Of a stretch of 64,000 nucleotides of DNA, positions 1-7,790 are shown one piece after another. The DNA comes from Kaistia sp. 32K (GTDB lineage: Bacteria > Pseudomonadota > Alphaproteobacteria > Rhizobiales > Kaistiaceae). The position numbers and the translations under genes were made by a program. Each line of letters begins with the position of its first letter. Within the stretch, counting starts at the first letter, position 1. The DNA is taken from contig NZ_AP024269.1 of NCBI RefSeq assembly GCF_016629525.1, positions 2,790,001-2,854,000 of the forward strand. Reading direction: 5' to 3'. The notes below the pieces were generated by a model. The model worked only from the letters and a program-made list of their open reading frames with translations. It had not been told where the DNA came from and did not search any database.

Positions 1-230
1 ACGCGGTGGCCCCCGGCACGATCATGACGCCGCTCAACGAGAAGATCTTTAAGGAGCACGCCCATCCGGAAGAGCTGATCCGGACCTGGAACCAGGCGCA
101 TCCGCTGGGACGCTTCGGGCAGCCGGAAGAAGTGGCGGAGGCGGTTCTGTTTCTGGCGTCGCCGCAGTCGTCCTTCATCACGGGCACCATCGTCCGGGTC
201 GACGGCGGCCTGCTGATCAAGGGCGAGTAG
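1..230 (+). CDS. SDR family oxidoreductase, 3' fragment (5' end outside window)
   Basis: C-terminal 75 or so residues of a classical short-chain dehydrogenase/reductase, an NAD(P)-dependent alcohol/ketone oxidoreductase. The reading frame is open from base 3. Visible SDR hallmarks are the PG-T motif after strand 6 (APGTIMTPL), the P-E-E-VA-AV-FLAS helix region, and the terminal ITGTIVRVDGGL block that forms the last strand. The Rossmann and catalytic parts lie upstream of the window, so cofactor and substrate cannot be judged. It ends 117 bp before a UgpC-type ATPase gene on the same strand, probably in the same transport/catabolic operon. Confidence 0.9.
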   Translation, partial: AVAPGTIMTPLNEKIFKEHAHPEELIRTWNQAHPLGRFGQPEEVAEAVLFLASPQSSFITGTIVRVDGGLLIKGE

Positions 231-347
231 GACTGGGAATCAGGCGGCGCAACACCATTCGCGGCGCCCGTTCCCCCGAAGGTCGAACGTCAGGCCGGCA
301 CGGTTTTCGATGCCCGTCGAGACGGGTCTTCTTGGAGGAAATTCATC

Positions 348-1403
348 ATGGCGACAGTAACGCTCGCAAACCTGAACAAACAATGGGGCACGTTTACCGG
401 CGTCAGCGATCTCTCCCTCGATATCGCGGACGGTGAATTCCTCGTGCTGCTGGGCTCGTCGGGCTGCGGCAAGACGACGACCATGCGCATGATCGCCGGC
501 CTGGAAGAGCCGACCTCGGGCGACATCCGGATCGACGGCAGGCTCGTGAACGGCGTTCATCCGCGCGATCGCGATCTGGCGATGGTGTTCCAGAACTACG
601 GCCTCTACCCGCACATGTCGGTGGCGGAGAACATCGCCTATCCGCTGAAGATCCGAGGCGTCGGCCGGGCCGAACGCACGAAGATGGTGCAGCAGGCGGC
701 CGAGCGGGTCGAGCTGAATGCCCTTCTCGACCGCAAGCCGTCGGCGCTTTCCGGCGGCCAGCGCCAGCGCGTCGCCCTCGCCCGCGCCCTCGTGCGGACG
801 CCGAAGCTGTTCCTGATGGACGAGCCGCTCTCCAATCTCGACGCCAAGCTCCGGACGGTCATGCGCGCCCAGCTCAAGCATCTGCAGAAGGAGCTGGCGA
901 CGACCACCATCTATGTCACGCACGACCAGGTCGAGGCGATGACGCTTGCCGACCGGATCGCCATCATGCAGGGCGGCAAGCTCCAGCAGGAAGGCACGCC
1001 GGCAACGATCTACTCCAAGCCCGCGAACACCTTCGTCGCCGGCTTCATCGGCTCGCCGCCGATGAACCTGATCGAGGGCGAGATCGCCGACAACCGCTTC
1101 TCGCACCCGAACGGCCATGTCGCCCTGTCGTTCCCGCCCGCATCCGGCAAGGTCATCCTCGGCCAGCGGCCGGAGGACATCGCGCTTTGCGCCCACGACG
1201 CGTCGGAACTGCGGGGCATCGTCTACGCATCCGAGCTCCTCGGCGATTGCACGATGGTCTGCGTCCAGCTCGGCAGCGCCTTGGTCAATGTCCGCGTCGC
1301 GCCGGAAGAAGGCCGCAGGATCGGCGAGCCGGTCGGCATCCGCCTCAACCCGGACAAGCTCCATTTCTTCGACGCCAAGACGACGCAGCGGATCGGAGCA
1401 TGA
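348..1403 (+). CDS. ABC importer ATP-binding protein, UgpC/MalK family
   Basis: 351 aa ATPase of a carbohydrate-type (CUT1) ABC importer. Walker A GSSGCGKT at residues 36-43, Q-loop VFQNYGLYPH near 80-89, signature LSGGQRQR at 134-141, Walker B LFLMDEP at 154-160, switch His192. The C-terminal 110 residues form the OB-fold/TOBE regulatory region usual for MalK/UgpC proteins. Start chosen at ATG 348, ten bases after a clear GGAGG at 334-338; a small hairpin (313-326) lies just upstream. It overlaps the next gene by 4 bp (ATGA), so translation is probably coupled. Permeases of the system are not in the window and presumably lie upstream. Confidence 0.95.
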   Translation: MATVTLANLNKQWGTFTGVSDLSLDIADGEFLVLLGSSGCGKTTTMRMIAGLEEPTSGDIRIDGRLVNGVHPRDRDLAMVFQNYGLYPHMSVAENIAYPLKIRGVGRAERTKMVQQAAERVELNALLDRKPSALSGGQRQRVALARALVRTPKLFLMDEPLSNLDAKLRTVMRAQLKHLQKELATTTIYVTHDQVEAMTLADRIAIMQGGKLQQEGTPATIYSKPANTFVAGFIGSPPMNLIEGEIADNRFSHPNGHVALSFPPASGKVILGQRPEDIALCAHDASELRGIVYASELLGDCTMVCVQLGSALVNVRVAPEEGRRIGEPVGIRLNPDKLHFFDAKTTQRIGA

Positions 1404-2539
1404 CGCTTTTCAAGGGCCTGACCTGGGATCACCCCCGGGGCTACAACGCGCTGGCCGCGGCCGCTGACGATGTCCGGAAAGCGACCGGATCCGCTCTGAT
1501 CGACTGGCGGAAGCAGCCGCTCGAAGGCTTCGAGTCGCATCCGATCAAGGATCTGGCCGACGCGCACGACCTGCTCGTCCTCGACCACCCCCATCTCGGC
1601 GAGGCGGCCGCCTATGACCGCCTGCTGCCGCTGGAGGAGGTGTTCTCCAGCGACGAGATCGAGCAATGGAAGAAGCAATCCATCGGCCCCGCCATGGAGA
1701 GCTATATCTGGCAGGGCCACGCCTATGCACTGCCGCTCGACGTGGCGACACAGGTCTCCGTGCGCCGGCCGGATCTCTGCCCGAACCGTCCCGATAGCTG
1801 GGCCGATGTGCTGGCGCTGGCCGAGACCGGCAAGGTAGGCCTGTCGCTCGGCGGGCCACACGCCCTGCTCTCGTTCTATTCGCTGTGCCTGTCGCTTGGC
1901 GCAGAGCCCGGCCAGGACAGTCTGATCGACCAGTCGACGGGGCTGGAGGCGCTGGGCATTCTCCAGTCGCTCTACGCGCATCTCGACAAGTCGCTGGTCC
2001 TGCTCAACCCGATCCAGCTTCTGGAGACGATGAGCCGGGAGGACCGCCTCGGCTACATTCCGCTGATCTACGGCTATGTCACCTACAGCACGCCGGGGCA
2101 GCGTCCATTCCAGCTCGCCTTCGGCGAGGCCCCGCATGCCGGCCAGGGTCGCCGCGGCAGCGTACTGGGCGGGACCGGTATCGCGCTGACGAAGCGCTGC
2201 GCTCCCAACGACAAGCTGCTCGATCATCTGCGCTGGCTGATGCGAGAGCCGACGCAAAGCACCTTCATTCCGCGCCATGACGGGCAGCCCTCGGCACTGG
2301 CCGCTTGGGCGGATCCAGAGGTGAACGCAGCCGCCGGCCGGTTCTATCTCGATACGCTCGAGACGGCCTCGACGGCCTGGGTCCGGCCGCGCTTCGACGG
2401 CTACATCGCCTTCCAGAACGCCGCCTCCGGCATCGTCCGGCAGACGCTCGCCGGCGAGTTCGACCATGGCGCCGCCCTCGATCAGATCGAAATACGATGG
2501 AAGCACGCGCGCAGCATCGCGCGTGGTCCGCTTGCCTAG
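1400..2539 (+). CDS. Extracellular-solute-binding-like protein lacking a signal peptide
   Basis: 379 aa. The fold signature is that of family 1 solute-binding proteins (PLEEVF...W, a YALPLDVATQV block, and a late IEIRWKHARS helix), and the N-terminus begins LFKGLTWDHPRGYNAL. There is no hydrophobic leader or Tat motif after the ATGA-coupled start at 1400, so the protein should stay in the cytoplasm. Two roles are possible: intracellular binding or sensing of the imported ligand or its CoA ester, or loss of the leader by mis-start. The latter is unlikely because upstream in-frame sequence lies inside the ATPase gene. Located between the UgpC-type ATPase and a CoA transferase. Confidence 0.8.
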   Translation: MTLFKGLTWDHPRGYNALAAAADDVRKATGSALIDWRKQPLEGFESHPIKDLADAHDLLVLDHPHLGEAAAYDRLLPLEEVFSSDEIEQWKKQSIGPAMESYIWQGHAYALPLDVATQVSVRRPDLCPNRPDSWADVLALAETGKVGLSLGGPHALLSFYSLCLSLGAEPGQDSLIDQSTGLEALGILQSLYAHLDKSLVLLNPIQLLETMSREDRLGYIPLIYGYVTYSTPGQRPFQLAFGEAPHAGQGRRGSVLGGTGIALTKRCAPNDKLLDHLRWLMREPTQSTFIPRHDGQPSALAAWADPEVNAAAGRFYLDTLETASTAWVRPRFDGYIAFQNAASGIVRQTLAGEFDHGAALDQIEIRWKHARSIARGPLA

Positions 2540-2554
2540 TTGGGAGATATGGAA

Positions 2555-3712
2555 ATGACACAAAAGGCATTGGACAACATTACCGTCCTCGACTTCAGCC
2601 ATCTGCTGCAGGGGCCTTTCGCGACTCAGCTGCTGGCCGATCTCGGCGCGAACGTGATCAAGGTCGAGCGCCCCGGAAAGGGCGACCTGTTCCGCAGCCT
2701 CACCTTCAACAACCAGTGGGTCGGCGGATCGGAAAGCCCGAATTTCCTCGCCTGGAACCGCAACAAGCGGTCCCTCGCGCTCGACCTGAAGGATCCGCGC
2801 GCCAAGGAGATCATCTACAAGATCGTCGAGACCGCCGACGTGGTCGTACAGAACTTCCGCCCCGGCGTGCTGGACCGCCTCGGCTTCGGTTATGCGGATC
2901 TCGCCCGCATCAACCCGCGCATCATCTACTGCTCCGGTTCAGGCTATGGCGATAGCGGACCGTATGTGACGCGTCCCGGCCAGGACATGCTGCTGCAGGG
3001 CCTGACCGGCATCGCCGCCGCCACGGGCCGCGCCGACGGCCCGCCCGTCCCGGTCGGATCCGGCTTCGCCGACCAGATCGGCGCGATGAACATGGTCTAC
3101 GGCATCCTGAGCGCGCTGCTGTGGCGCGAGCGCTCCGGCGAGGGTCAGGAGATCAAGGTCGATCTCCTCTCCGCCCTGCTCGCGCATCAGGGCCAGGAAA
3201 TGCTGATGGCCATGAACTTCAACAAGGATTTCCAGCGCCCGAATTCCGGCATCGGCCACCCCGGCATGGACGCGCCCTTCGGCGTCTATCCGACGAAGGA
3301 TGGCTGGGTCACCGTCGCGATGAGCCCCTACAAGACGTTCGTCGGCATCCTCGGCGACGAAAGCCTGCTCGCCTATGACGATCCGAAGACGCTGTTCGAC
3401 CAGCGCGACGAGATCTGGGGCAAGCTCGCGGCGCTCACCAAGACCTGGACCACGCACGACCTGATCGAGGCCCTGCTCGCGGCCGACATCTGGTGCGGCG
3501 AAGTGAAGACGCATCTGCGTGTGGCGGAAGACCCTCAGGTCCAGCACATGAACGCCATCACGAGCTACGAGCACCCGAAGGCGGGAACGGTCAAGGTCGT
3601 CGCGCCGGCGGTCAAGTTCAGCAAGACGCCGGCCACGGTGGAACGCCCGGCGCCGCTGGTCGGCGAGCACACGGAAGAAATCCTGCGCGAATACGGCCTG
3701 GACAAGCTCTGA
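2555..3712 (+). CDS. CoA transferase family III (CaiB/BaiF type)
   Basis: 385 aa. Class III CoA transferases move CoA between carboxylic acids through an aspartyl-anhydride intermediate. The N-terminal VLDFSHLLQGPFATQLLADLGA block, the VQNFRPGVLDRLG motif and the probable catalytic Asp144 in RPGQDMLLQGLTG are all present. Length fits the family. ATG 2555 is preferred over ATG 2549 and TTG 2540 because GGGAG at 2542-2546 then has 8 nt spacing. It follows the solute-binding-like gene closely and ends just before a strong hairpin. Substrate unknown; context suggests activation of an imported carboxylate or its derivative. Confidence 0.93.
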   Translation: MTQKALDNITVLDFSHLLQGPFATQLLADLGANVIKVERPGKGDLFRSLTFNNQWVGGSESPNFLAWNRNKRSLALDLKDPRAKEIIYKIVETADVVVQNFRPGVLDRLGFGYADLARINPRIIYCSGSGYGDSGPYVTRPGQDMLLQGLTGIAAATGRADGPPVPVGSGFADQIGAMNMVYGILSALLWRERSGEGQEIKVDLLSALLAHQGQEMLMAMNFNKDFQRPNSGIGHPGMDAPFGVYPTKDGWVTVAMSPYKTFVGILGDESLLAYDDPKTLFDQRDEIWGKLAALTKTWTTHDLIEALLAADIWCGEVKTHLRVAEDPQVQHMNAITSYEHPKAGTVKVVAPAVKFSKTPATVERPAPLVGEHTEEILREYGLDKL

Positions 3713-3759
3713 GCCGGTTCGCCGGAGCGCGCCCCTGATCCGGCGCGCGCTATGGAAAA

Positions 3760-3792
3760 GACAATTCGGGCGCCCTTCGCGCCCGAATTGTC
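3760..3792. terminator. Bidirectional intrinsic terminator between convergent genes
   Basis: Perfect 14-bp inverted repeat, arms GACAATTCGGGCGC and its complement, with the 5-nt loop CCTTC. It lies between the converging CoA transferase and NmrA-like genes. Read on the minus strand the stem is followed by TTTT, so it should terminate the minus transcript best. Confidence 0.8.
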
Positions 3793-3797
3793 GCCCG

Positions 3798-4637
3798 TCA
3801 AAGCCAGGCGTCGCGCACGCGCCCGGCATAGGCGACAAAGTCGTTCGGCGGCCTGCCCGTCACGGCTTCGACATCGGGCGACAGCCGATCCTCGGCGCCG
3901 GACGCGATCCAAATGTCCATGCCGGCGAGGATCGCGGCATAGTCCGGATGCATGCCGGCCGCGCCGAAGCGCTCGACCAGCGCGCCTTCGCTGAGATTGA
4001 CGTGCCGCACGCCCGCTCCGATCGCGGCTCCGACGATCTCGGCAACGTCGCCATAGCTCAGCGCGCGCGGTCCGGTCAGGACGAGGTCCCGGTTGAAGGA
4101 CACGTCGCGCGTCAGGGCTTCGACCGCCACGGCGGCGATATCCTCGACGTCGATGAAGGGCACCCGCCCCTCTCCCGTCGCCGAGAAGATCGCCCGTTCG
4201 TCGCGGATCGTCGGCAGATGTTGCTGCTCGGAGAAATTCTGCATGAACCAGGTCGGACGCAGCACCGCCCATTCCGGCGCGTGCTCCTCCAGATAGGCGT
4301 GCACAGCCCCCATCATCGGGCCTCTCTTCGGGAGCGACGAGGCGCTGAGCAGCACGTAGCGCCGGATCCCGATCGCCAGCGCACGATCGAGGAAGGGCTG
4401 CATGGCCCGCAGCGATTCCGGCGCATCGGTCGGCGCCACCAGATAGACCGCCTCGCGGTTCGCCAGCGCCGCGTCGAAGGTCGACGGATCGTTCCAGTCG
4501 AAACGGATGCCGCGCAAAGCCCGGGCGTCGGCGCCGCGGCGCGAGGCCAGGCGGACATCATGGCCGGCCTCGGCGAGGCGGGGCGCGATGCGGCGGCCGG
4601 TCTTGCCGGTGCCGCCGGTCAGGAGGATGTTCGCCAT
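3798..4637 (-). CDS. NmrA-like NAD(P)H-binding oxidoreductase
   Basis: 279 aa. N-terminal Rossmann motif GGTGKTGRRIAPRLAEAGHDVRLASR (GxxGxxG), then the YLVAPTDAPESL, RYVLLSASS and LRPTWFMQNFSE blocks typical of NmrA/QOR2-type atypical SDRs, which use NAD(P)H or sense its redox state. No Tyr-x3-Lys pair is evident, as expected in this group. ATG 4637 is used because it overlaps the TGA of the preceding SnoaL-like gene by one base (TGATG); a GTG at 4640 is the alternative. The two genes form a small operon divergent from a TetR gene. Confidence 0.88.
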   Translation of the reverse strand: MANILLTGGTGKTGRRIAPRLAEAGHDVRLASRRGADARALRGIRFDWNDPSTFDAALANREAVYLVAPTDAPESLRAMQPFLDRALAIGIRRYVLLSASSLPKRGPMMGAVHAYLEEHAPEWAVLRPTWFMQNFSEQQHLPTIRDERAIFSATGEGRVPFIDVEDIAAVAVEALTRDVSFNRDLVLTGPRALSYGDVAEIVGAAIGAGVRHVNLSEGALVERFGAAGMHPDYAAILAGMDIWIASGAEDRLSPDVEAVTGRPPNDFVAYAGRVRDAWL

Positions 4638-5092
4638 CACTGCCTCCCGAGCGCCGCGTTCAGCGCGTCGAGGCCGCCGACGGCGTCGATGACAACAAGC
4701 GGGTTCCAGTAGTCGCGATAGCGCGCGATCCGGCCGTCCTTGAGCGTGATCACCGAAATGTAGCGCTGGTCATAGGGCTGGCCCGTCTTCAGGCCGAGCC
4801 CCTCGCAGCCGAATTCCAGGATCACGACATCCGCGTCGCGCGTGAAATGGACCGTCGGGTCGGTCATCCGGTCGATGGCGAGGATGTCGACGAACCGTCC
4901 GAGATAAGCGGCCAGCGCCTCGCGCCCTTCGATCCGGCGGACATAGCCGGCCGGCGCATAGGGAAACTCCATCACGCCATCGGGCGCCATCATCTCCACG
5001 AAATCGCCGGCTGCCGGGTCCAGCAGCGGTCCGAGCGCCCGCTGCAGCATGTCGGAAAAGCTCGACAGTTCGGTTGTCTTGTTCGTCGTCAT
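4637..5092 (-). CDS. SnoaL-like (NTF2-fold) protein
   Basis: 151 aa, single NTF2-like alpha+beta domain. The motif FVEMMAPDGVMEFPYAPAG followed by EGREALAAYLGRF and HFTRDADVVILEFGCEG is typical of SnoaL-like polyketide-cyclase or ketosteroid-isomerase relatives. Such proteins act as small isomerases or cyclases, or simply bind hydrophobic ligands; no specific reaction can be assigned. It is translationally coupled to the NmrA-like gene and probably repressed by the divergent TetR protein, whose putative operator lies 26 bp upstream of this start. Confidence 0.85.
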   Translation of the reverse strand: MTTNKTTELSSFSDMLQRALGPLLDPAAGDFVEMMAPDGVMEFPYAPAGYVRRIEGREALAAYLGRFVDILAIDRMTDPTVHFTRDADVVILEFGCEGLGLKTGQPYDQRYISVITLKDGRIARYRDYWNPLVVIDAVGGLDALNAALGRQ

Positions 5093-5110
5093 CGACTACT
5101 CCTGCATGGA

Positions 5111-5131
5111 AACGATAGAACGATACCGTTC
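5111..5131. promoter_or_regulatory. Putative TetR operator in divergent promoter
   Basis: The 62-bp gap between the divergent SnoaL-like and TetR genes holds a perfect palindrome with arms GAACG and CGTTC around ATAC (5118-5131). It is preceded by a direct repeat of AACGATA (5111-5117 and 5119-5125). Position and symmetry fit autoregulation by the adjacent TetR protein; binding is inferred. Confidence 0.6.
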
Positions 5132-5153
5132 CGTACATATAGGATTGACGACG

Positions 5154-5798
5154 ATGATACGCAACCGTTCCGACGAAGAGGACCCTGCTCCGCCACGGCG
5201 CACGCCGAGCGGCGCGGCCGTGATGCAGGTCGCGAAGACGGAAGCGATCGAGCGGGCGCTGTTCGAGGAATGGGCGACGACCGGATATGCGGCGCTGAGC
5301 ATGGAGGCGATCGCCAAGCGGGCCGGCGTCGGCAAGGCCGCGCTCTACCGCCGCTGGCCTTCCAAGCTGGCCATGGTGTCCGATGTGATGACGCGGATCG
5401 GAACCGAGCTGATTGAGGCGCCCGATAGCGGCGATCTCCGGCGCGACCTCCATCTCCTGCTGCGGCAGCTGCGCCGGGTGCTGCGCCACCGGACGATCGG
5501 CCTGATCCTCCCCGATCTGCACGCCGAGATGCCGCGCAATCCCGAGCTCGCCGACGCCGTCCGCGCGACCCTGCAGGTCGCCCGCCGGGACAAGGCCAAG
5601 GTGGTGTTCCGCCAGGCCATCGCGCGCGGCGAACTCGCCGCCGACATCGATCTCGATCTCGCCGCCGATCTGGTCGGCTCCATGATCTACTGGCGCCTCG
5701 TCGTGACGCGACAGCCGGCCGACGAGGCTTACCTTCACACGCTGGTCGACCTCATCCTGCGGGCGCTCGGCTACCGCGGTCGCGACGCGACGGGCTAG
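5154..5798 (+). CDS. TetR/AcrR family transcriptional repressor
   Basis: 214 aa. N-terminal helix-turn-helix: IERALFEEWATTGYAALSMEAIAKRAGVGKAALYRRWPSK split over residues 29-70, with the family's YRRW recognition-helix end. The C-terminal domain resembles the TetR_C_11 type ligand pocket. ATG 5154 is chosen because the longer frame would run into the divergent gene and its promoter. Probably represses itself and the SnoaL-like/NmrA-like pair in response to an unknown small molecule. Confidence 0.9.
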   Translation: MIRNRSDEEDPAPPRRTPSGAAVMQVAKTEAIERALFEEWATTGYAALSMEAIAKRAGVGKAALYRRWPSKLAMVSDVMTRIGTELIEAPDSGDLRRDLHLLLRQLRRVLRHRTIGLILPDLHAEMPRNPELADAVRATLQVARRDKAKVVFRQAIARGELAADIDLDLAADLVGSMIYWRLVVTRQPADEAYLHTLVDLILRALGYRGRDATG

Positions 5799-5867
5799 AG
5801 CCCCGCTTCAAGGAAGCGGCGCTCCAGCCTATGTCTCATCATGCGATGGGAAGACGCAGTCGCGGCG

Positions 5868-6227
5868 TCACTGAAAGTCCGACATCTCGTAGAGCGGCCG
5901 GATTTCGATCTCGCTCGGGCCGAGCATCGGATTGGGGCAACGCTTCACCCAGGCGACCGCCTCGTCCATGTCCTTGACCTCCCAGAGCCAGTAGCCGGCG
6001 ACCAGCTCGCGCGTCTCGGTGAAGGGTCCATCAATGACCGAGCGGCTGGGACCGTCGAAGGCGACGCGCTTGCCCGCCGACGAGGGCTTGAGGCCGTCGG
6101 CGGAACGCAGGATGCCGGCCTTTATCAGCTCCTCGTTGTACTTGCCCATCGCCTCGAACAATTCCGCCGAGGGAAGCGTTCCCTTTTCGCTGTCCTCGGT
6201 AGCCTTCACGAAAACCATCACGCGCAT
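5868..6227 (-). CDS. YCII-related (DGPF domain) protein
   Basis: 119 aa, a complete YCII domain with the diagnostic DGPFTETRELVAGYWLWEV segment and a C-terminal CPNPMLGPSEIEIRPLYE. YCII proteins have a ferredoxin-like dimeric fold; genes of this kind sit next to ECF sigma factors of the ECF42 type and relatives. ATG 6227 has AAGG at 9 nt spacing, whereas ATG 6236 has none, so 6227 is used. It lies 111 bp downstream of an ECF sigma gene on the same strand, matching that known pairing. Confidence 0.88.
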   Translation of the reverse strand: MRVMVFVKATEDSEKGTLPSAELFEAMGKYNEELIKAGILRSADGLKPSSAGKRVAFDGPSRSVIDGPFTETRELVAGYWLWEVKDMDEAVAWVKRCPNPMLGPSEIEIRPLYEMSDFQ

Positions 6228-6338
6228 CGTCTGCATCCTTGTTTGAAACGGCTGTCTCAGCCTCACATCGGAACGACGAACGGGACTTTCGAAAATCGAC
6301 ATCCGGCCGAACTGCAAGCGCCTCTTTCGCGAAATCCC

Positions 6339-7208
6339 CTAGCCGAGCCGCACCCAGTCGATGGACTCGAGCACATAGGGCGCGAACACGAAATCGCGGA
6401 TCGCGGCGATCTTGCCGTCCGACCAGTCGACCAGGACAAAATGCGCCGGCTTTTCCATCGGGCCGGTGCTGTCGAAGACCAGCATGGCCGGCCTTCCCTC
6501 CACCGCGCCGAGGGCAAAGCGCCATTTCGGGATTTCGGAATAGCGGGTGAAATAGATATTGACGCTGTCGCGGCCTTCCCGCCGCAGCCGGTTCACCAGA
6601 TCGAGCTTCACGTCGTCGGCGAGCATGGCGCGGATGGCGTCGAAATCGCCGCTGCGGAATAGCTCGACATAGGCAGCGAGCCTCCGCCGGTCGGGATCGG
6701 ACATCAGCGGCAACCGGGTGTCCTCCGGCGCGTCGGCGAGCAAGCGCAGCGCCACGCGGCCGCGCTGAAGCGCCGATTTGGCCGCCGCCGGCGAGCAGGC
6801 GGCGATGCCGGCGATCTCCTCGACCGAGTGCCCCAGAACGTCCTTCAGGATTACCGCGCAGCGCTGCAGCTCCGGCAGAAGCAGGAACGTCCGGAAGCCG
6901 ATCGCGACGATATCCGCCTCGGGGATCGGCGCCGCCTCGACGTCCTCGGTGAGCGGGACGACGTTGCTCCGCGCCCGCCCACGCAGAAAGTCGAGGCTGG
7001 CATTGTGGGCGATGCGGAACAGCCAGCCCTCGAGATTGTCGACCTCGGCGCCCTCGGCCCGCGCCTGAAGCGCCTTGACCAGCGCGTCCTGCAGGACGTC
7101 CTCGCCATGGATCGCCGATCCGGTCATGCGCGCGCAATAGCGGTGGAGGCGCGGCCGCAACGCCGTCAGGCGATCCTCGAATGCGTCGATATCTGCGTCG
7201 GTGCTCAT
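6339..7208 (-). CDS. ECF sigma factor with C-terminal SnoaL-like domain
   Basis: 289 aa. Residues about 10-80 carry sigma-70 region 2 (RLHRYCARMTGS, EDVLQDALVKAL, NLEGWLFRIAHNASLDFLR). Residues about 105-160 carry region 4 (LPELQRCAVILKDVLGHSVEEIAG and SAAKSALQRGR). From about 175 to the end there is an NTF2/SnoaL-like domain. Sigma factors with this fusion belong to the SigJ/ECF41-like groups, in which the extra domain controls activity. No separate anti-sigma gene is seen. Start ATG 7208 gives a full region 2. Upstream of the YCII gene and probably co-transcribed with it. Confidence 0.9.
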   Translation of the reverse strand: MSTDADIDAFEDRLTALRPRLHRYCARMTGSAIHGEDVLQDALVKALQARAEGAEVDNLEGWLFRIAHNASLDFLRGRARSNVVPLTEDVEAAPIPEADIVAIGFRTFLLLPELQRCAVILKDVLGHSVEEIAGIAACSPAAAKSALQRGRVALRLLADAPEDTRLPLMSDPDRRRLAAYVELFRSGDFDAIRAMLADDVKLDLVNRLRREGRDSVNIYFTRYSEIPKWRFALGAVEGRPAMLVFDSTGPMEKPAHFVLVDWSDGKIAAIRDFVFAPYVLESIDWVRLG

Positions 7209-7395
7209 GAATCGGAACCCATGGATTGGGGCCTGTGACGCTGCCGCGCGCCCGGCTGGGACCGGGCACCGAACTCGATCAGGATACGCGACAGATCGGC
7301 CGGTTGCGACCGGCACGGCGAATGGTGTTTGGCAATGCGCGGCGTTTCGCGCCGCGGTCTCCCCTCGCCCGCCGATGCGGGCAAGGGGAGCGCGT

Positions 7396-7701
7396 TCAGA
7401 CGGTTTCGCTCAACACCGCCGAGCCCAGAACCGAATCCAAGCTCGCGATCGCGGCGATCTTCGGGAAGTAGGCCTTCATGCGCGGGTCATTGCGCATCGC
7501 CTCGATCGCCGCGGGGCTTTCCCATTCGGAGTAGATGACGACGCCGGCGCCGTCCTTCGCGGCGATCAGCCGGGTCGTCTTCCAGCCCTTGAGCGTGCGG
7601 ATGACCGTGTCGGTGCTCTGCTTCAGAAGCGCGAGCAGCGCCTCCTGCTTGCCGGGTTCAACTTTGAGCAGGTTGATCAGGATGACGGGTTCGTTGGACA
7701 T
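7396..7701 (-). CDS. Antibiotic biosynthesis monooxygenase (ABM) domain protein
   Basis: 101 aa, single ABM-like dimeric alpha+beta barrel domain: VILINLLKVEPGKQEALLALLKQ, then GWKTTRLIAAKDGAGVVIYSEWES and the MRNDPRMKAYFP segment. Members of this family oxidise quinol-type substrates without cofactor or serve as small heme/quinone-handling proteins; the reaction here cannot be specified. It sits 89 bp downstream of an AraC-family regulator on the same strand and may be part of its regulon. Confidence 0.85.
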   Translation of the reverse strand: MSNEPVILINLLKVEPGKQEALLALLKQSTDTVIRTLKGWKTTRLIAAKDGAGVVIYSEWESPAAIEAMRNDPRMKAYFPKIAAIASLDSVLGSAVLSETV

Positions 7702-7790
7702 GGCGTGTCTCCTTTCAGTCCAGACACAGCCAAGACGATCCGGCGGGCGGAAACGGATCGCGCCGCCGGAGATTTTTTTTACGAACACCC

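Noticed and set aside
240..1364. Long open frame antisense to the UgpC-type ATPase gene
   Set aside because: It has no motif, and its Arg/Asp-rich composition is that of a shadow frame in GC-rich coding DNA.
5049..5153. Upstream extension of the TetR gene
   Set aside because: It overlaps the divergent SnoaL-like gene and would include the operator.
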